DNA of 64,000 bases, taken from positions 1,178,001 through 1,242,000 of the forward strand of contig NZ_CP015208.1 in assembly GCF_001854225.1 (NCBI RefSeq), given 5' to 3'. The notes below the pieces were generated by a model. The model ran no database searches, was not told where the DNA came from, and saw nothing but the letters and a program-made list of their open reading frames with translations. The position numbers and the translations under genes are program-made. The first letter of the stretch is position 1. The number at the start of each line of letters is the position of its first letter. Source of the DNA: Candidatus Rhodoluna planktonica. Lineage in GTDB: Bacteria > Actinomycetota > Actinomycetes > Actinomycetales > Microbacteriaceae. Positions 18,599-26,188 of this stretch are shown here, in pieces.

Positions 18599-19291
18599 AT
18601 TTCCGCTAATCGACCACGCATTGCGATTTTGGGTCGCTTTGCCGACAGCACCTCAGTAACCCGCTATGCCGGCCTGGTAAATGCCAGAAGACTGGTCGAA
18701 GGAATCTGGGCAGCCGGCGGTGAACCACTAACTTTGTTGCCAGTTTCGGGATCCGATTGGGCTAGCCGACTCGAGGGCATAGACGCGATTGTGATGCCTG
18801 GCGGTTCGGACGTGAACCCCGAGAGATACGGTCAAAAGCCACAAAGCGACGAGCTTTACGGCATCGATGACCTGCAAGACGAGGTTGACCTTAGCCTGGT
18901 GAAGTACGCCCTTGAAACCGGAATTCCGCTGCTGAGCATTTGTCGGGGTTTCCAAATCACCAATGTAGCCTTGGGCGGAACACTGGTTCAAGATATGGAA
19001 GTGCACCACCGACACCATGTTGCGCCGGTGACGATAGAGAAGTACCTGACCGAACTCGGGCTTTCATCGCCGACCGTCGAGGCATCCTGTTATCACCACC
19101 AGGTAATTGATCAGGTGGCACCGGGGGTTGAGGTTATTGCCCGTTCGGCCGAGGGCCACATCGAAGCGGTGCGCTACCCGTCAAAGGGCTGGGCATTCGG
19201 CGTGCAGTGGCACCCAGAAGACAATTTCGACACCAACCCGCAACAGCTGGAATTATTTCAAGCGCTGGTGCGCGAGGCACAAAAGAACTAA
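18599..19291 (+). CDS. puuD: Class I glutamine-amidotransferase-like hydrolase, gamma-glutamyl-GABA hydrolase (PuuD)-like
   Basis: Peptidase C26 family; PuuD cleaves gamma-glutamyl-GABA to glutamate and GABA. Nucleophile Cys is in LLSICRGFQITNVALGGTLVQD, catalytic His/Glu in GVQWHPEDN, and the PGGSDVNPERYGQ block is typical of the family. Length is about 230 residues, slightly short of E. coli PuuD. The start is unusual: no ATG/GTG fits. A GGAGG site at 18589-18593 points to an ATT at 18599 (ISANRPRIAILG), five bases downstream; a TTG at 18587 is in frame but overlaps that site. A TATAAC hexamer at 18578 may be the -10. It is divergent from the hpaE operon and may remove glutamate from a gamma-glutamyl product. 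Confidence 0.85.
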   Translation: MSANRPRIAILGRFADSTSVTRYAGLVNARRLVEGIWAAGGEPLTLLPVSGSDWASRLEGIDAIVMPGGSDVNPERYGQKPQSDELYGIDDLQDEVDLSLVKYALETGIPLLSICRGFQITNVALGGTLVQDMEVHHRHHVAPVTIEKYLTELGLSSPTVEASCYHHQVIDQVAPGVEVIARSAEGHIEAVRYPSKGWAFGVQWHPEDNFDTNPQQLELFQALVREAQKN

Positions 19292-19311
19292 ACACCCAAC
19301 CTTCTAGCGGG

Positions 19312-19809
19312 CTAGTTCGAAGCCGCGTACTCGGTGATTAGGCGCAGTGCTTCAGCAACTTCTTTTTTTCGCTTCGATGGCAAGACCGAGGCCAGGCTGC
19401 TTTCTTGCTCGTTAAATTCTGGAAACAGGGTGTCCATCATCTTGCGACCCTTGGTGGTTAGCTTCACCAAAACCAAACGGCCGTCAACCTGACTCTTTTC
19501 GCGGGTAAGCAATTTGCGCCCTTCGAGGGTCTGCAACACTCCGGTCAAAGTCGCCTTGGAAAATCCGCCCTCTTCGGCGATCTGCCGAGTTTCGATTGGC
19601 TCCCAGATCCAGACCACCCAAAGCACAACAAATGCAGTCCAGGAAAGTTCGTGCTGGTGCAACACTGTGCGTTCAAAATGGTTTCTGGCAGCGCTGGCGG
19701 CGCGAAACAGGTTAGAAACTACTGCCATAGATTCAAAGTCGAGTGTTTTGCTGGAGAGACGTTCGGTAACCTGACGTTCGGTCTCGGCCAAGGTATGAGT
19801 TCCTGCCAA
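19312..19809 (-). CDS. MarR-family transcriptional regulator
   Basis: Winged-helix dimeric regulator, 165 residues. The recognition region is TRQIAEEGGFSKATLTGVLQTLEGRKLLTREKSQVDGRLVLVKLTTKG, with the wing residues DGR..L that define MarR proteins. The start is a TTG at 19809 with AGGGG five bases before it; the next ATG would lose part of the first helix. It lies between the PuuD-like gene (convergent) and the P450 (divergent) in the middle of the island. HpaR/HpcR, the regulators of homoprotocatechuate genes in enterobacteria, are also MarR proteins. The repeated dyad at island promoters is its likely operator. Confidence 0.92.
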   Translation of the reverse strand: MAGTHTLAETERQVTERLSSKTLDFESMAVVSNLFRAASAARNHFERTVLHQHELSWTAFVVLWVVWIWEPIETRQIAEEGGFSKATLTGVLQTLEGRKLLTREKSQVDGRLVLVKLTTKGRKMMDTLFPEFNEQESSLASVLPSKRKKEVAEALRLITEYAASN

Positions 19810-19876
19810 TTCGACCCCTCTATGCGTTTGTGAGTTGCTCTATATCGTTACAGTCTGAACCAGCGGTTCAAAAAAT

Positions 19877-19898
19877 CATCGTTCTAAATATAACTTTT
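19877..19898. promoter_or_regulatory. Weak additional copy of the island dyad near marR
   Basis: CATCGTTCTAAATATAAC shares ATCGTTC and TAAC at the correct spacing with the P450 site, but the core differs. It lies about 70 bases before the marR start and could be an autoregulatory site. AT-rich sequence makes a chance match possible. Confidence 0.3.
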
Positions 19899-19941
19899 TA
19901 GTGAAGTTCTTCTGGGAAGTGCTCAAAACTCACTATTGTGA

Positions 19942-19963
19942 GATTGTTAGCATCCGAACGATT
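19942..19963. promoter_or_regulatory. Putative operator C, in front of the P450
   Basis: The central 18 bases are TTGTTAGCATCCGAACGA; with GA and TT flanks the 22-mer is an imperfect palindrome (ATYGTT arms, GSATSC core). It ends one base before the AGGAG ribosome site of the P450 and contains TAGCAT, a possible -10. The shared segment TTAGCATCCGAA is identical in operator A. A second small dyad, CTCAC-TATT-GTGAG, lies directly upstream at 19929-19942. Confidence 0.75.
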
Positions 19964-19974
19964 CAGGAGCCGAG

Positions 19975-21222
19975 ATGACCTCAGCGTCGAGTATCAACCT
20001 CACCAATTTAGACCTTTTTGAAAAAGGCGCCCCCTGGGAGACCTTTGCCCAGCTGCGAAACGAAGCACCAGTGCACTGGTCTGAAGAGGAAGCTCCCAAC
20101 AGCGGCTTCTGGTCTGTAACCGGCTACCACGACATCGTCAAGGTTCTTCGCGACCCAGAAACTTTCACCAGTTCTCACTTCACCAACCTTGAAGAAGTAG
20201 ATGCCGAGCAAGAAGAAGCTCGACGCTCACTGCTGGAGACCGACGGTAACCGTCACCGCGCACTTCGACGTCTACTGCAGGGCCAGTTCACCCCTCAAGC
20301 AGTTGCTGTTTACGAGACCTTCTTGCGTGGCCTCACCGCCACCACCCTGGACAACGCATTTGCCAAGGGTACATTCGACTTCGTCAGCGATGTCGCTGCC
20401 GACTTCCCAATTCAGGTTTTGGCTAAATTACTCGACGTCCCAGAGGGTGACACCGGTCAGCTAATTGAATGGGGAAACCGCATGATCGGTTTCGACGACC
20501 CAGAACACGCTGACATTTTGATCAGCGACCCAGAGAGCGAAAAATACCGCCTAGTGCCATTCCGCTCTCCTGCCGCTCTAGAGGTTTTTGCCTACGGCGA
20601 CGAGCTAGCTCGTCAGCGAAGAGGCAAAGACGGCACCGACTTGGTTTCAGTCCTGGTGAACTCACCAATGTCTGACGGCATCCCGCTTTCAGAGCGCGAT
20701 TTCCACACCAACTTCTTGCTTTTGGTTGTGGCCGGAAACGAGACCACTCGTCACACCATCACTCACACCATGAACAACCTGATCAACAACCCAGATCAGC
20801 TTGCTTACCTGCAAGAAAACCCAGACATGATTCCTTGGGCGGTTGAAGAATTCTTGCGCTATGCCAGCCCGGTTTACCACTTCAGAAGAACCGCCACCAA
20901 GGATGTTGAACTAAACGGCACCAAGATCAAGGCCGGTCAAAAAGTGGTCACCTGGTTCGCTTCGGGAAACCGCGACGAGAAGGTGTTCGAGAACCCAAAC
21001 AAGATGGATGTCACTCGTAATCCAAATGAGCACATGACCTTCGGTCGTGGCGGACCTCACATGTGCTTGGGTAACGCCTTAGCCCGCATCGAACTTCGCG
21101 TAATGTTCGAAGACTTGATCGGTCGCATCTCGAGCATGGAGAAGGTCGGCGAAATGGACTTCTTGCGCTCAAACTTTGTGCACGGCATCAAGCGCATGCC
21201 GGTGAAGGTAAATCTTCGCTAA
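19975..21222 (+). CDS. Cytochrome P450, bacterial class I
   Basis: Soluble haem monooxygenase, 415 residues. Oxygen-activation motif AGNETT at 253-258, ExxR at 292-295 (EFLR) and haem-binding loop FGRGGPHMCLG with axial Cys364 are all intact. No membrane anchor or reductase domain is fused, so it needs the ferredoxin and reductase encoded in the divergent operon. Sequence style around FRRTATKDVELNGTKIKAGQ and the haem loop recalls actinobacterial CYP125/CYP124-like groups, but no substrate can be read from this. AGGAG lies 5 bases before the ATG and a strong terminator follows. In context it may hydroxylate an aromatic ring, demethylate a methoxy-aromatic, or oxidise an N-substituted carbon. 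Confidence 0.96.
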   Translation: MTSASSINLTNLDLFEKGAPWETFAQLRNEAPVHWSEEEAPNSGFWSVTGYHDIVKVLRDPETFTSSHFTNLEEVDAEQEEARRSLLETDGNRHRALRRLLQGQFTPQAVAVYETFLRGLTATTLDNAFAKGTFDFVSDVAADFPIQVLAKLLDVPEGDTGQLIEWGNRMIGFDDPEHADILISDPESEKYRLVPFRSPAALEVFAYGDELARQRRGKDGTDLVSVLVNSPMSDGIPLSERDFHTNFLLLVVAGNETTRHTITHTMNNLINNPDQLAYLQENPDMIPWAVEEFLRYASPVYHFRRTATKDVELNGTKIKAGQKVVTWFASGNRDEKVFENPNKMDVTRNPNEHMTFGRGGPHMCLGNALARIELRVMFEDLIGRISSMEKVGEMDFLRSNFVHGIKRMPVKVNLR

Positions 21223-21233
21223 TCGCGAGAAAG

Positions 21234-21268
21234 AAAAGTGGCGACCCAATTTGGGTCGCCACTTTTTT
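21234..21268 (+). terminator. Intrinsic terminator after the P450
   Basis: Near-perfect 16-bp stem (AAAAGTGGCGACCCAA / TTGGGTCGCCACTTTT) followed by T residues, 12 bases after the P450 stop. The A-rich left flank also lets it serve the convergent amidotransferase gene. Confidence 0.95.
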
Positions 21269-21310
21269 GATACTGCGCCTAGCGGGCAGCATCAGCGAAG
21301 GGTCTGAAAG

Positions 21311-22018
21311 CTAAGCCTTGACAACCTGCTCGATGAAAGCGTCGACCAATTCATAGGTTCTAGCGGTCGCGGCCTTCTCTTCGGCTAGCGTTTGGGCAAT
21401 CATGATTTCAGGGTCTTGGCCGTCAGCGATCACGTTTTTGGTGCCACCCCAGTCGAGCCAATCGCGCAGCGAAGCCGCAGTCACCTCGGGGTGAAACTGC
21501 ACGGCCAAAGCACGGTTCAAAATAAAAGCTTGCGAAGCGATTGGGTTACGAGCAATTTCAACGGCACCCGGTGGCAACTGCCAACGGTCATAGTGAAACT
21601 GGAACCACGGACCGTTTGAAACCAAATCTGGGCGGTCGCTCCAAATTGTCTTCCAGCCAATTTCGCACTGCGGCCCCTTTGCCACCGACCCACCCATCGC
21701 TCGCGCAATAAGTTGTCCGCCAAAGCAAATTCCGAGTACCGGCTTGTTAGACGAGACAGCCTCGCGGATCCAGGCCAATTCTGGCTGCAACCAGTTGCCG
21801 ATGCAGGCATCATCCCAGGCGCCCCAAGGGGCCCCCATTGGCACAATCAGGTCGTAGTCATCCAGCGATGGAAAAACAAATTCAGCCTCGTTTGGGGTGC
21901 GAAATTTTTCTTCCGGTACGACCAAAGCCTCGATAGTGTCATAACCGTGGTTACGCAGTCTTTCAGAAACTGGCCCGGTGGGACTCACATGGTCGTGCTG
22001 AATGAACAGTGCCTTCAC
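21311..22018 (-). CDS. Class I glutamine amidotransferase-like protein (GuaA/AtdA2-type hydrolase)
   Basis: Stand-alone GATase domain, about 235 residues. The nucleophile is in VLGICFGGQLIARAMGG and the His-Glu pair in LAVQFHPEV. Such proteins pair with glutamine-synthetase-like ligases in amine catabolism (for example AtdA2/TdnT beside AtdA1/TdnQ in aniline degradation), where they probably hydrolyse gamma-glutamyl amides. The longest frame starts at 22048, but a GTG at 22018 has AGAGG seven bases upstream and gives the family-typical start (V/M)KALFIQHDHVSPTGP; an ATG at 22024 is too close to that site. It is divergent from the glutamine-synthetase-like gene. Confidence 0.85.
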   Translation of the reverse strand: MKALFIQHDHVSPTGPVSERLRNHGYDTIEALVVPEEKFRTPNEAEFVFPSLDDYDLIVPMGAPWGAWDDACIGNWLQPELAWIREAVSSNKPVLGICFGGQLIARAMGGSVAKGPQCEIGWKTIWSDRPDLVSNGPWFQFHYDRWQLPPGAVEIARNPIASQAFILNRALAVQFHPEVTAASLRDWLDWGGTKNVIADGQDPEIMIAQTLAEEKAATARTYELVDAFIEQVVKA

Positions 22019-22118
22019 AGTCATGCCTCTTTTCATTTGATTACGCAAATGTAACGCTTTGCGTAATTCGCTCTTTCGCCTGTTTCCAAATATTAGTATT
22101 TCGTTTGAGTCCTAACGA

Positions 22119-22140
22119 TTTTGTTAGCACTTATCGTTAT
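22119..22140. promoter_or_regulatory. Putative operator D, in front of the glutamine-synthetase-like gene
   Basis: TTTTGTTAGCACTTATCGTT contains the half-site TTGTTAGCA that is identical to operator C; the other half is degenerate. Like A and C it lies directly upstream of the ribosome site (AAGGAG) of the plus-strand gene and contains a TAGCAC hexamer. Confidence 0.55.
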
Positions 22141-22152
22141 CAAGGAGTTGCA

Positions 22153-23505
22153 ATGAAGCAAGACCTGGTCGCCTTGCGTGAAGACCTAAAAAGCCGTGGA
22201 ATCGATGTTCTTCGGTTTATCTATTCAGACGTCATCGGCGTCACAAGATCGAAAGATGTGCTTGTCTCTCAGTTAGATAAAGCCGCCCACAACGGCCCAG
22301 CATTTTGCCAAGGCGTTTGGGTAACCACAACCCGCGGTGGTGTGCTAGACGGCGGCAATATTGCCACCGATGGCCTTCAAGACATGGTCAGTCAGCTTGA
22401 CCCAGACACAATTACCCCAATGCCTTGGGAACCGGGCGTTGCCTATGTTGTGGTCGATGCCAAAAACCCAGACGGCACCAAGAACCTGTTCTCACCTCGC
22501 GGCGTCTTGCGCAAAATTGTCGAAGAATACAACGCCATCGGCCTTAAGCCTGTGGTTGGCCCAGAACTAGAGTTCTATATCGCCGACCGTACCCCTGAGG
22601 GTGGCTTCAAACGTTCGCTAAAGCAGACCGGTCGCGTTTACACCACTGGAGCAATGGTTGACCCTAACGGCACGTTCCTGCACCTAATGCGAATGCTTGA
22701 CCAGATGAACATCGGTGTCTTCGCTGGAAACCACGAATTCAGCCCAAGCCAGTATGAAATCAACCTTTGGCACGGCGACGCCCTCAACGGTGCCGACCGT
22801 ACCTTCATGTTCAAGACCGCAATCAAGGACATCGTGGCTCGCACCGGCCAGCACGCAACCTTCTTGGGCAAGCCTTGGAGCGACGAGAGTGGCAGCGGTT
22901 TCCACCTGCACTTCTCGGTCACTGACATGAATGACAACAACGTGATGCACGACGGTTTGGGAAACCTCTCCGAAACTGCTCGCAAGCTAATTGCCGGTTT
23001 GGTTGAAAACGCAGGCGGCTTGGTTGCATTCACCAACCCAACGGTCAACGCTTTCAAGCGCTTGGGCCCAGACACCCTTGCTCCGTATCGCGCAAACTGG
23101 GGTTACGACAACCGCAGCTGCATGGTGCGCATTCCGCCAGAACGTGGCGGCGGAACTCGTCTAGAGGTTCGCGTGGGCGATGGCGCTGCAAACCCATACC
23201 TGGTGATTGCTGGAATTTTGGCAGCTGGTCTAGATGGAATCAAGCGCAACCTTGAGTGCCCAGACGATGCAGTAGGCATGGCCTACGACAACGAGGCTGC
23301 AGCAATCTTGCCAGGCACCTTTACCGAGGCCCTCGATGAGCTTGAGAAGAACGAGCGTCTTCGCGAGAACATGTCAGACGAACTAATCGATGTCTTCCTA
23401 GTCATGAAGCGCGATGAAATCGAACGCTACAACGCCGAGGTTGGCCCACTACACGGTCGTACTGTAACCCAGTGGGAGATCGACGAATACATGGAAGACT
23501 TCTAA
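22153..23505 (+). CDS. Glutamine-synthetase-family ligase, gamma-glutamyl-amine synthetase (PuuA/GlnA3/AtdA1-type)
   Basis: ATP-dependent ligase joining glutamate to an amine. 450 residues, start ATG at 22153 after AAGGAG; an upstream extension to 22009 is unlikely because it reads through the intergenic region. Beta-grasp domain comes first (VLRFIYSDVIGVTRSKD), then the catalytic domain with metal-binding PELEFYIADRTPEGG, NHEFSPSQYEINL, the HLHFSVTD block and the PERGGGTRLEVRVGDGAANPYL strand. The VIGVTRSKDV start and the absence of the NRSA(A/C)xR-type classic GSI context favour the polyamine/arylamine subgroup rather than nitrogen-assimilating GlnA. Neighbouring amidotransferases and permease suggest a gamma-glutamylation route for an imported or decarboxylation-derived amine. 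Confidence 0.88.
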   Translation: MKQDLVALREDLKSRGIDVLRFIYSDVIGVTRSKDVLVSQLDKAAHNGPAFCQGVWVTTTRGGVLDGGNIATDGLQDMVSQLDPDTITPMPWEPGVAYVVVDAKNPDGTKNLFSPRGVLRKIVEEYNAIGLKPVVGPELEFYIADRTPEGGFKRSLKQTGRVYTTGAMVDPNGTFLHLMRMLDQMNIGVFAGNHEFSPSQYEINLWHGDALNGADRTFMFKTAIKDIVARTGQHATFLGKPWSDESGSGFHLHFSVTDMNDNNVMHDGLGNLSETARKLIAGLVENAGGLVAFTNPTVNAFKRLGPDTLAPYRANWGYDNRSCMVRIPPERGGGTRLEVRVGDGAANPYLVIAGILAAGLDGIKRNLECPDDAVGMAYDNEAAAILPGTFTEALDELEKNERLRENMSDELIDVFLVMKRDEIERYNAEVGPLHGRTVTQWEIDEYMEDF

Positions 23506-23540
23506 GTCTTCAAAAACCCGAGTTTTCTAAATACTCAAAA

Positions 23541-23577
23541 ACTAAACCCTCGCCCAAGGGACGAGGGTTTAGTTTTA
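23541..23577. terminator. Bidirectional intrinsic terminator
   Basis: Stem ACTAAACCCTCG / CGAGGGTTTAGT with a 9-base loop, A-run on the left and T-run on the right. It serves the convergent glutamine-synthetase-like gene (plus) and the acetoacetate-decarboxylase-family gene (minus). Confidence 0.93.
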
Positions 23578-23608
23578 GTAGGAGTTTTTAGTGTGAGGTT
23601 TTTAGGTC

Positions 23609-24421
23609 TTAGATGTTCGGGTTTGAGTTGTCTTTGACCAAGGTGCCGCCGTTGAAGGTAACGCCGACCTCGCGGAAGTAACCGCCCAAGATCTTTTCGA
23701 CCGGCAAAATCGAGGCAAGCTCGTCCCACTGTGAATCGAACAAATCTAGCTCAGCATCGCCTTCCCAAGCCTGGCCCAAATCTGCATCCTGGCTGCTCAT
23801 GGTGATTAGCTGGTCCATCGAGTTGCCCAAACCTGGGGTAATTGATGGCATCCAGCGGCTGTGTAGCATTGGGTGACCGTTGACGAAGCCGTTGCCGTCG
23901 CTTGGCTTACGCAGAGTAACCACTGCGCTAGCTAGGCGGTGGTCGTAGGCCGAAATGCTGGCACCAAACTTTGAACCGGCTTCGAGGCGTGGGGTGGCGA
24001 CACCCCGGTTGTAAACGCGAGTTGAGTAAACCGATCCGAGTTTCTTTGGGTAACCCTGGAAGAAACCGCGAGCCAAAGCGAAACCACTGGTAACCCAGAT
24101 AGCAACGCAGCGAGAGTAGGTCTTGCCCTCATACTTGCAGCGAACAACCACGAAGGCCTCCATGTACTGAGCGCGGCTTGGGTCTAGAAGTTCTTCTTTG
24201 GTTACACCACAGGACTGCCAGTCAGCCCAAATGATTGCCACAGCGCCCGGGTGCTCGTCAGCCAACTCGATGCCCTCAGGCAGCAGGGCCTTAACGTTGG
24301 CGGGGTCGGTCAAGTATTCAACGGTTAGTAGGGTACCCGAGTAGTACCAGGGCATCTCTGGTGCAATCGCACTCTTACCGGTTGGGGTCTTTGGGGCTAA
24401 AAATCCTTTAAGTTCACTCAT
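23609..24421 (-). CDS. Acetoacetate decarboxylase (ADC)-family protein
   Basis: 270 residues with the ADC fold. The likely Schiff-base Lys is in FFQGYPKKLGSV (equivalent to the EAKK/GYPKK Lys of the family), and the N-terminal PEMPWYYSGTLLTVEYLTDP and ...LLPEGIELAD segment matches the family start. Known members decarboxylate acetoacetate or catalyse aldol-type chemistry on oxo-acids, so the reaction here is open; a beta- or vinylogous oxo-acid from ring cleavage would suit. No clear ribosome site precedes the ATG. A degenerate copy of the island dyad lies 18 bases upstream, placing it in the same regulon. Confidence 0.85.
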   Translation of the reverse strand: MSELKGFLAPKTPTGKSAIAPEMPWYYSGTLLTVEYLTDPANVKALLPEGIELADEHPGAVAIIWADWQSCGVTKEELLDPSRAQYMEAFVVVRCKYEGKTYSRCVAIWVTSGFALARGFFQGYPKKLGSVYSTRVYNRGVATPRLEAGSKFGASISAYDHRLASAVVTLRKPSDGNGFVNGHPMLHSRWMPSITPGLGNSMDQLITMSSQDADLGQAWEGDAELDLFDSQWDELASILPVEKILGGYFREVGVTFNGGTLVKDNSNPNI

Positions 24422-24438
24422 AGTAGTTAAGAATAGCT

Positions 24439-24460
24439 AATCATTAGGACACGAACGAAA
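24439..24460. promoter_or_regulatory. Putative operator B, in front of the ADC-family gene
   Basis: ATCATTAGGACACGAACGAA has the arms TCATT and AACGA and matches the P450 site at about 14 of 22 positions, including CGAACGA and TTAG. Core bases differ from the other sites, so confidence is moderate. Confidence 0.5.
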
Positions 24461-24554
24461 GATGGGATTTCGGCTTTATAACAATTAGGCAAAGCCTGGC
24501 CAAAAACAGCCTGCAAAGTTGAAATGAAACGGGAGTTTCGCCACGCTTAGAACA

Positions 24555-24576
24555 GGTCGTTCGGATAAGAACGATT
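24555..24576. promoter_or_regulatory. Putative operator E, in front of the permease
   Basis: GTCGTTCGGATAAGAACGAT has perfect arms TCGTT/AACGA with an 8-base spacer, and its left half TCGTTCGGAT is identical to that of the P450 site. It lies about 24 bases before the ATG of the permease gene. Confidence 0.7.
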
Positions 24577-24599
24577 CGTTACTCAATGAGGAGAATTTG

Positions 24600-26102
24600 A
24601 TGACTTCTGAGCAAAAAACCGGCTCGCTGAAAAAAGGCAAGCTCGGTGTTCTTGGAATTGTATTTTTCGTAGTCGCAGCTTCGGCTCCACTGGTTGGTAT
24701 GACCGGAGCTGTGCCGGTTGCCATGCTTGCTGGTAACGGTGCTGCAACACCGGGCGCCTACCTAGCAGTTGGTCTAACCCTGCTACTTTTCAGCGTTGGT
24801 TATGCTGCGATGTCCTCGCGCGTCACCAACACAGGTGCGTTTTTTGCTTATGTTGGACGCGGTCTCGGTAAGAACGCCGGTGTTGCTTCAGCCTTTGCCT
24901 CAATCGTCGGTTATGTAACCATCCAGTTGGCCATCTATGGCTTCTTCGGTGGCCTAATGTCGATTCAGATTGCCGGATTAGGCCTTGACCTGCCTTGGTA
25001 TGTATGGTCAATTTTGGCCTGGGTGTTGGTTACTGCGCTATCGCTACTGAGCGTTGACATCGGCGCCAAAGTACTCGGAGTTCTGATGGTTCTCGAGCTG
25101 CTCTCTCTGATTATTACCGCGGTTGCCATCTTGGCCAACGGTGGACCTGAGGGCTGGAACCTGGGAGCATCATTTAGCCCCGACTTGATCTTTGCCGGCG
25201 GTTTTGCCGGAACTGCTGGTATTGCCCTAGCGTTTGCTGTCGCCTCATTTATTGGTTTCGAAGCCACAGCTATTTACGGTGAAGAGTCTGTTGACCCTAA
25301 GCGTTCTGTGCCAAAGGCAACCTATTGGTCAATTGGAATCATCGCTGCGCTATTTGCCATCACCTCGTTTGCGATGGTGACCGGTATGGGTGCTAGCAAG
25401 ATTTTCGATGAGGTTATTGCCCGTTCATCAATCGACGGTGTTCCACTAGCCGACCCAGCGGCCGTGCTGTTCAGCCTTACCGACCAGTACGTAGGTTCGT
25501 GGATGGTGACTATCATGAGCTGGCTAGTTGTCTCGTCGCTGTTCGCTGGTTTGCTAGCCTTCCAGAACGCTACCTCACGCTACTTCTTTGCCATGGGTCG
25601 CGGTGGCGTCTTGCCAGCTCGCCTTGGCAACACCAACAAAAAGGGTGCTCCTGCTGGCGGTGTGATTGTCACCTCGGTTTTGGCCTTGTTGGTAATGGTC
25701 TACTTCGCAATTGCTGCCCTAGACCCAATTCTCAACCTCTTCTTCTGGATGAGCTCGGTGACCGCTATTGCCATCATTTTTATTGAGATTTTGGTTTCAA
25801 TCGCCGTTGTCGCTCACTTCATGAAAGAGGGTGGCGCTAATGTCTGGAAAGCCAAGGTTGCGCCAATTGGTGCAGCAATTCTGCTTGCCATCGGCGAATA
25901 TCTGCTGATGTCACGCTTCAACTTGCTATCTGGCTTGGTGCCGGAAGGTGTGGACCCTAGCCTCCCTGAAAGTGCATTCCAATTGAGCACCTTCGGTTGG
26001 ATTTTGGTGCTGTCGCCATTCATCGCTGCGGCCATCGGATTCATCTGGGCTGCAATCAACAAGAAGGAAAACGAAGAACTGGTTCGCGACATTCTTTCGT
26101 AA
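24600..26102 (+). CDS. APC-superfamily amino acid/amine permease
   Basis: Integral membrane transporter, 500 residues with about 12 hydrophobic segments. The N-terminal block GVLGIVFFVVAASAPLVGMTG and the later AFAVASFIGFEATAIYGEES are typical of the APC family that includes PuuP and other amine importers. The start is ATG at 24600, seven bases after GAGGAG; a TTG just upstream is too close to that site. A strong terminator follows. In the island it probably imports the amine or amino acid feeding the pathway. Confidence 0.93.
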   Translation: MTSEQKTGSLKKGKLGVLGIVFFVVAASAPLVGMTGAVPVAMLAGNGAATPGAYLAVGLTLLLFSVGYAAMSSRVTNTGAFFAYVGRGLGKNAGVASAFASIVGYVTIQLAIYGFFGGLMSIQIAGLGLDLPWYVWSILAWVLVTALSLLSVDIGAKVLGVLMVLELLSLIITAVAILANGGPEGWNLGASFSPDLIFAGGFAGTAGIALAFAVASFIGFEATAIYGEESVDPKRSVPKATYWSIGIIAALFAITSFAMVTGMGASKIFDEVIARSSIDGVPLADPAAVLFSLTDQYVGSWMVTIMSWLVVSSLFAGLLAFQNATSRYFFAMGRGGVLPARLGNTNKKGAPAGGVIVTSVLALLVMVYFAIAALDPILNLFFWMSSVTAIAIIFIEILVSIAVVAHFMKEGGANVWKAKVAPIGAAILLAIGEYLLMSRFNLLSGLVPEGVDPSLPESAFQLSTFGWILVLSPFIAAAIGFIWAAINKKENEELVRDILS

Positions 26103-26112
26103 GCCAAAACCA

Positions 26113-26152
26113 AAAAGTGTGGGTGCCGATTTTCGGTGCCCACACTTTTTTA
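26113..26152 (+). terminator. Intrinsic terminator after the permease
   Basis: Stem AAAAGTGTGGGTGCCGA / TCGGTGCCCACACTTTT with two wobble pairs, 3-base loop and trailing T residues. Confidence 0.93.
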
Positions 26153-26188
26153 ACCAAGATCTGCTTTACTCAGCCGAGATAGCTGCGG

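Noticed and set aside
22009-22152. Upstream extension of the glutamine-synthetase-like gene
   Set aside because: It reads through the divergent promoter region; the ATG at 22153 has a good ribosome site and the family-typical N-terminus.
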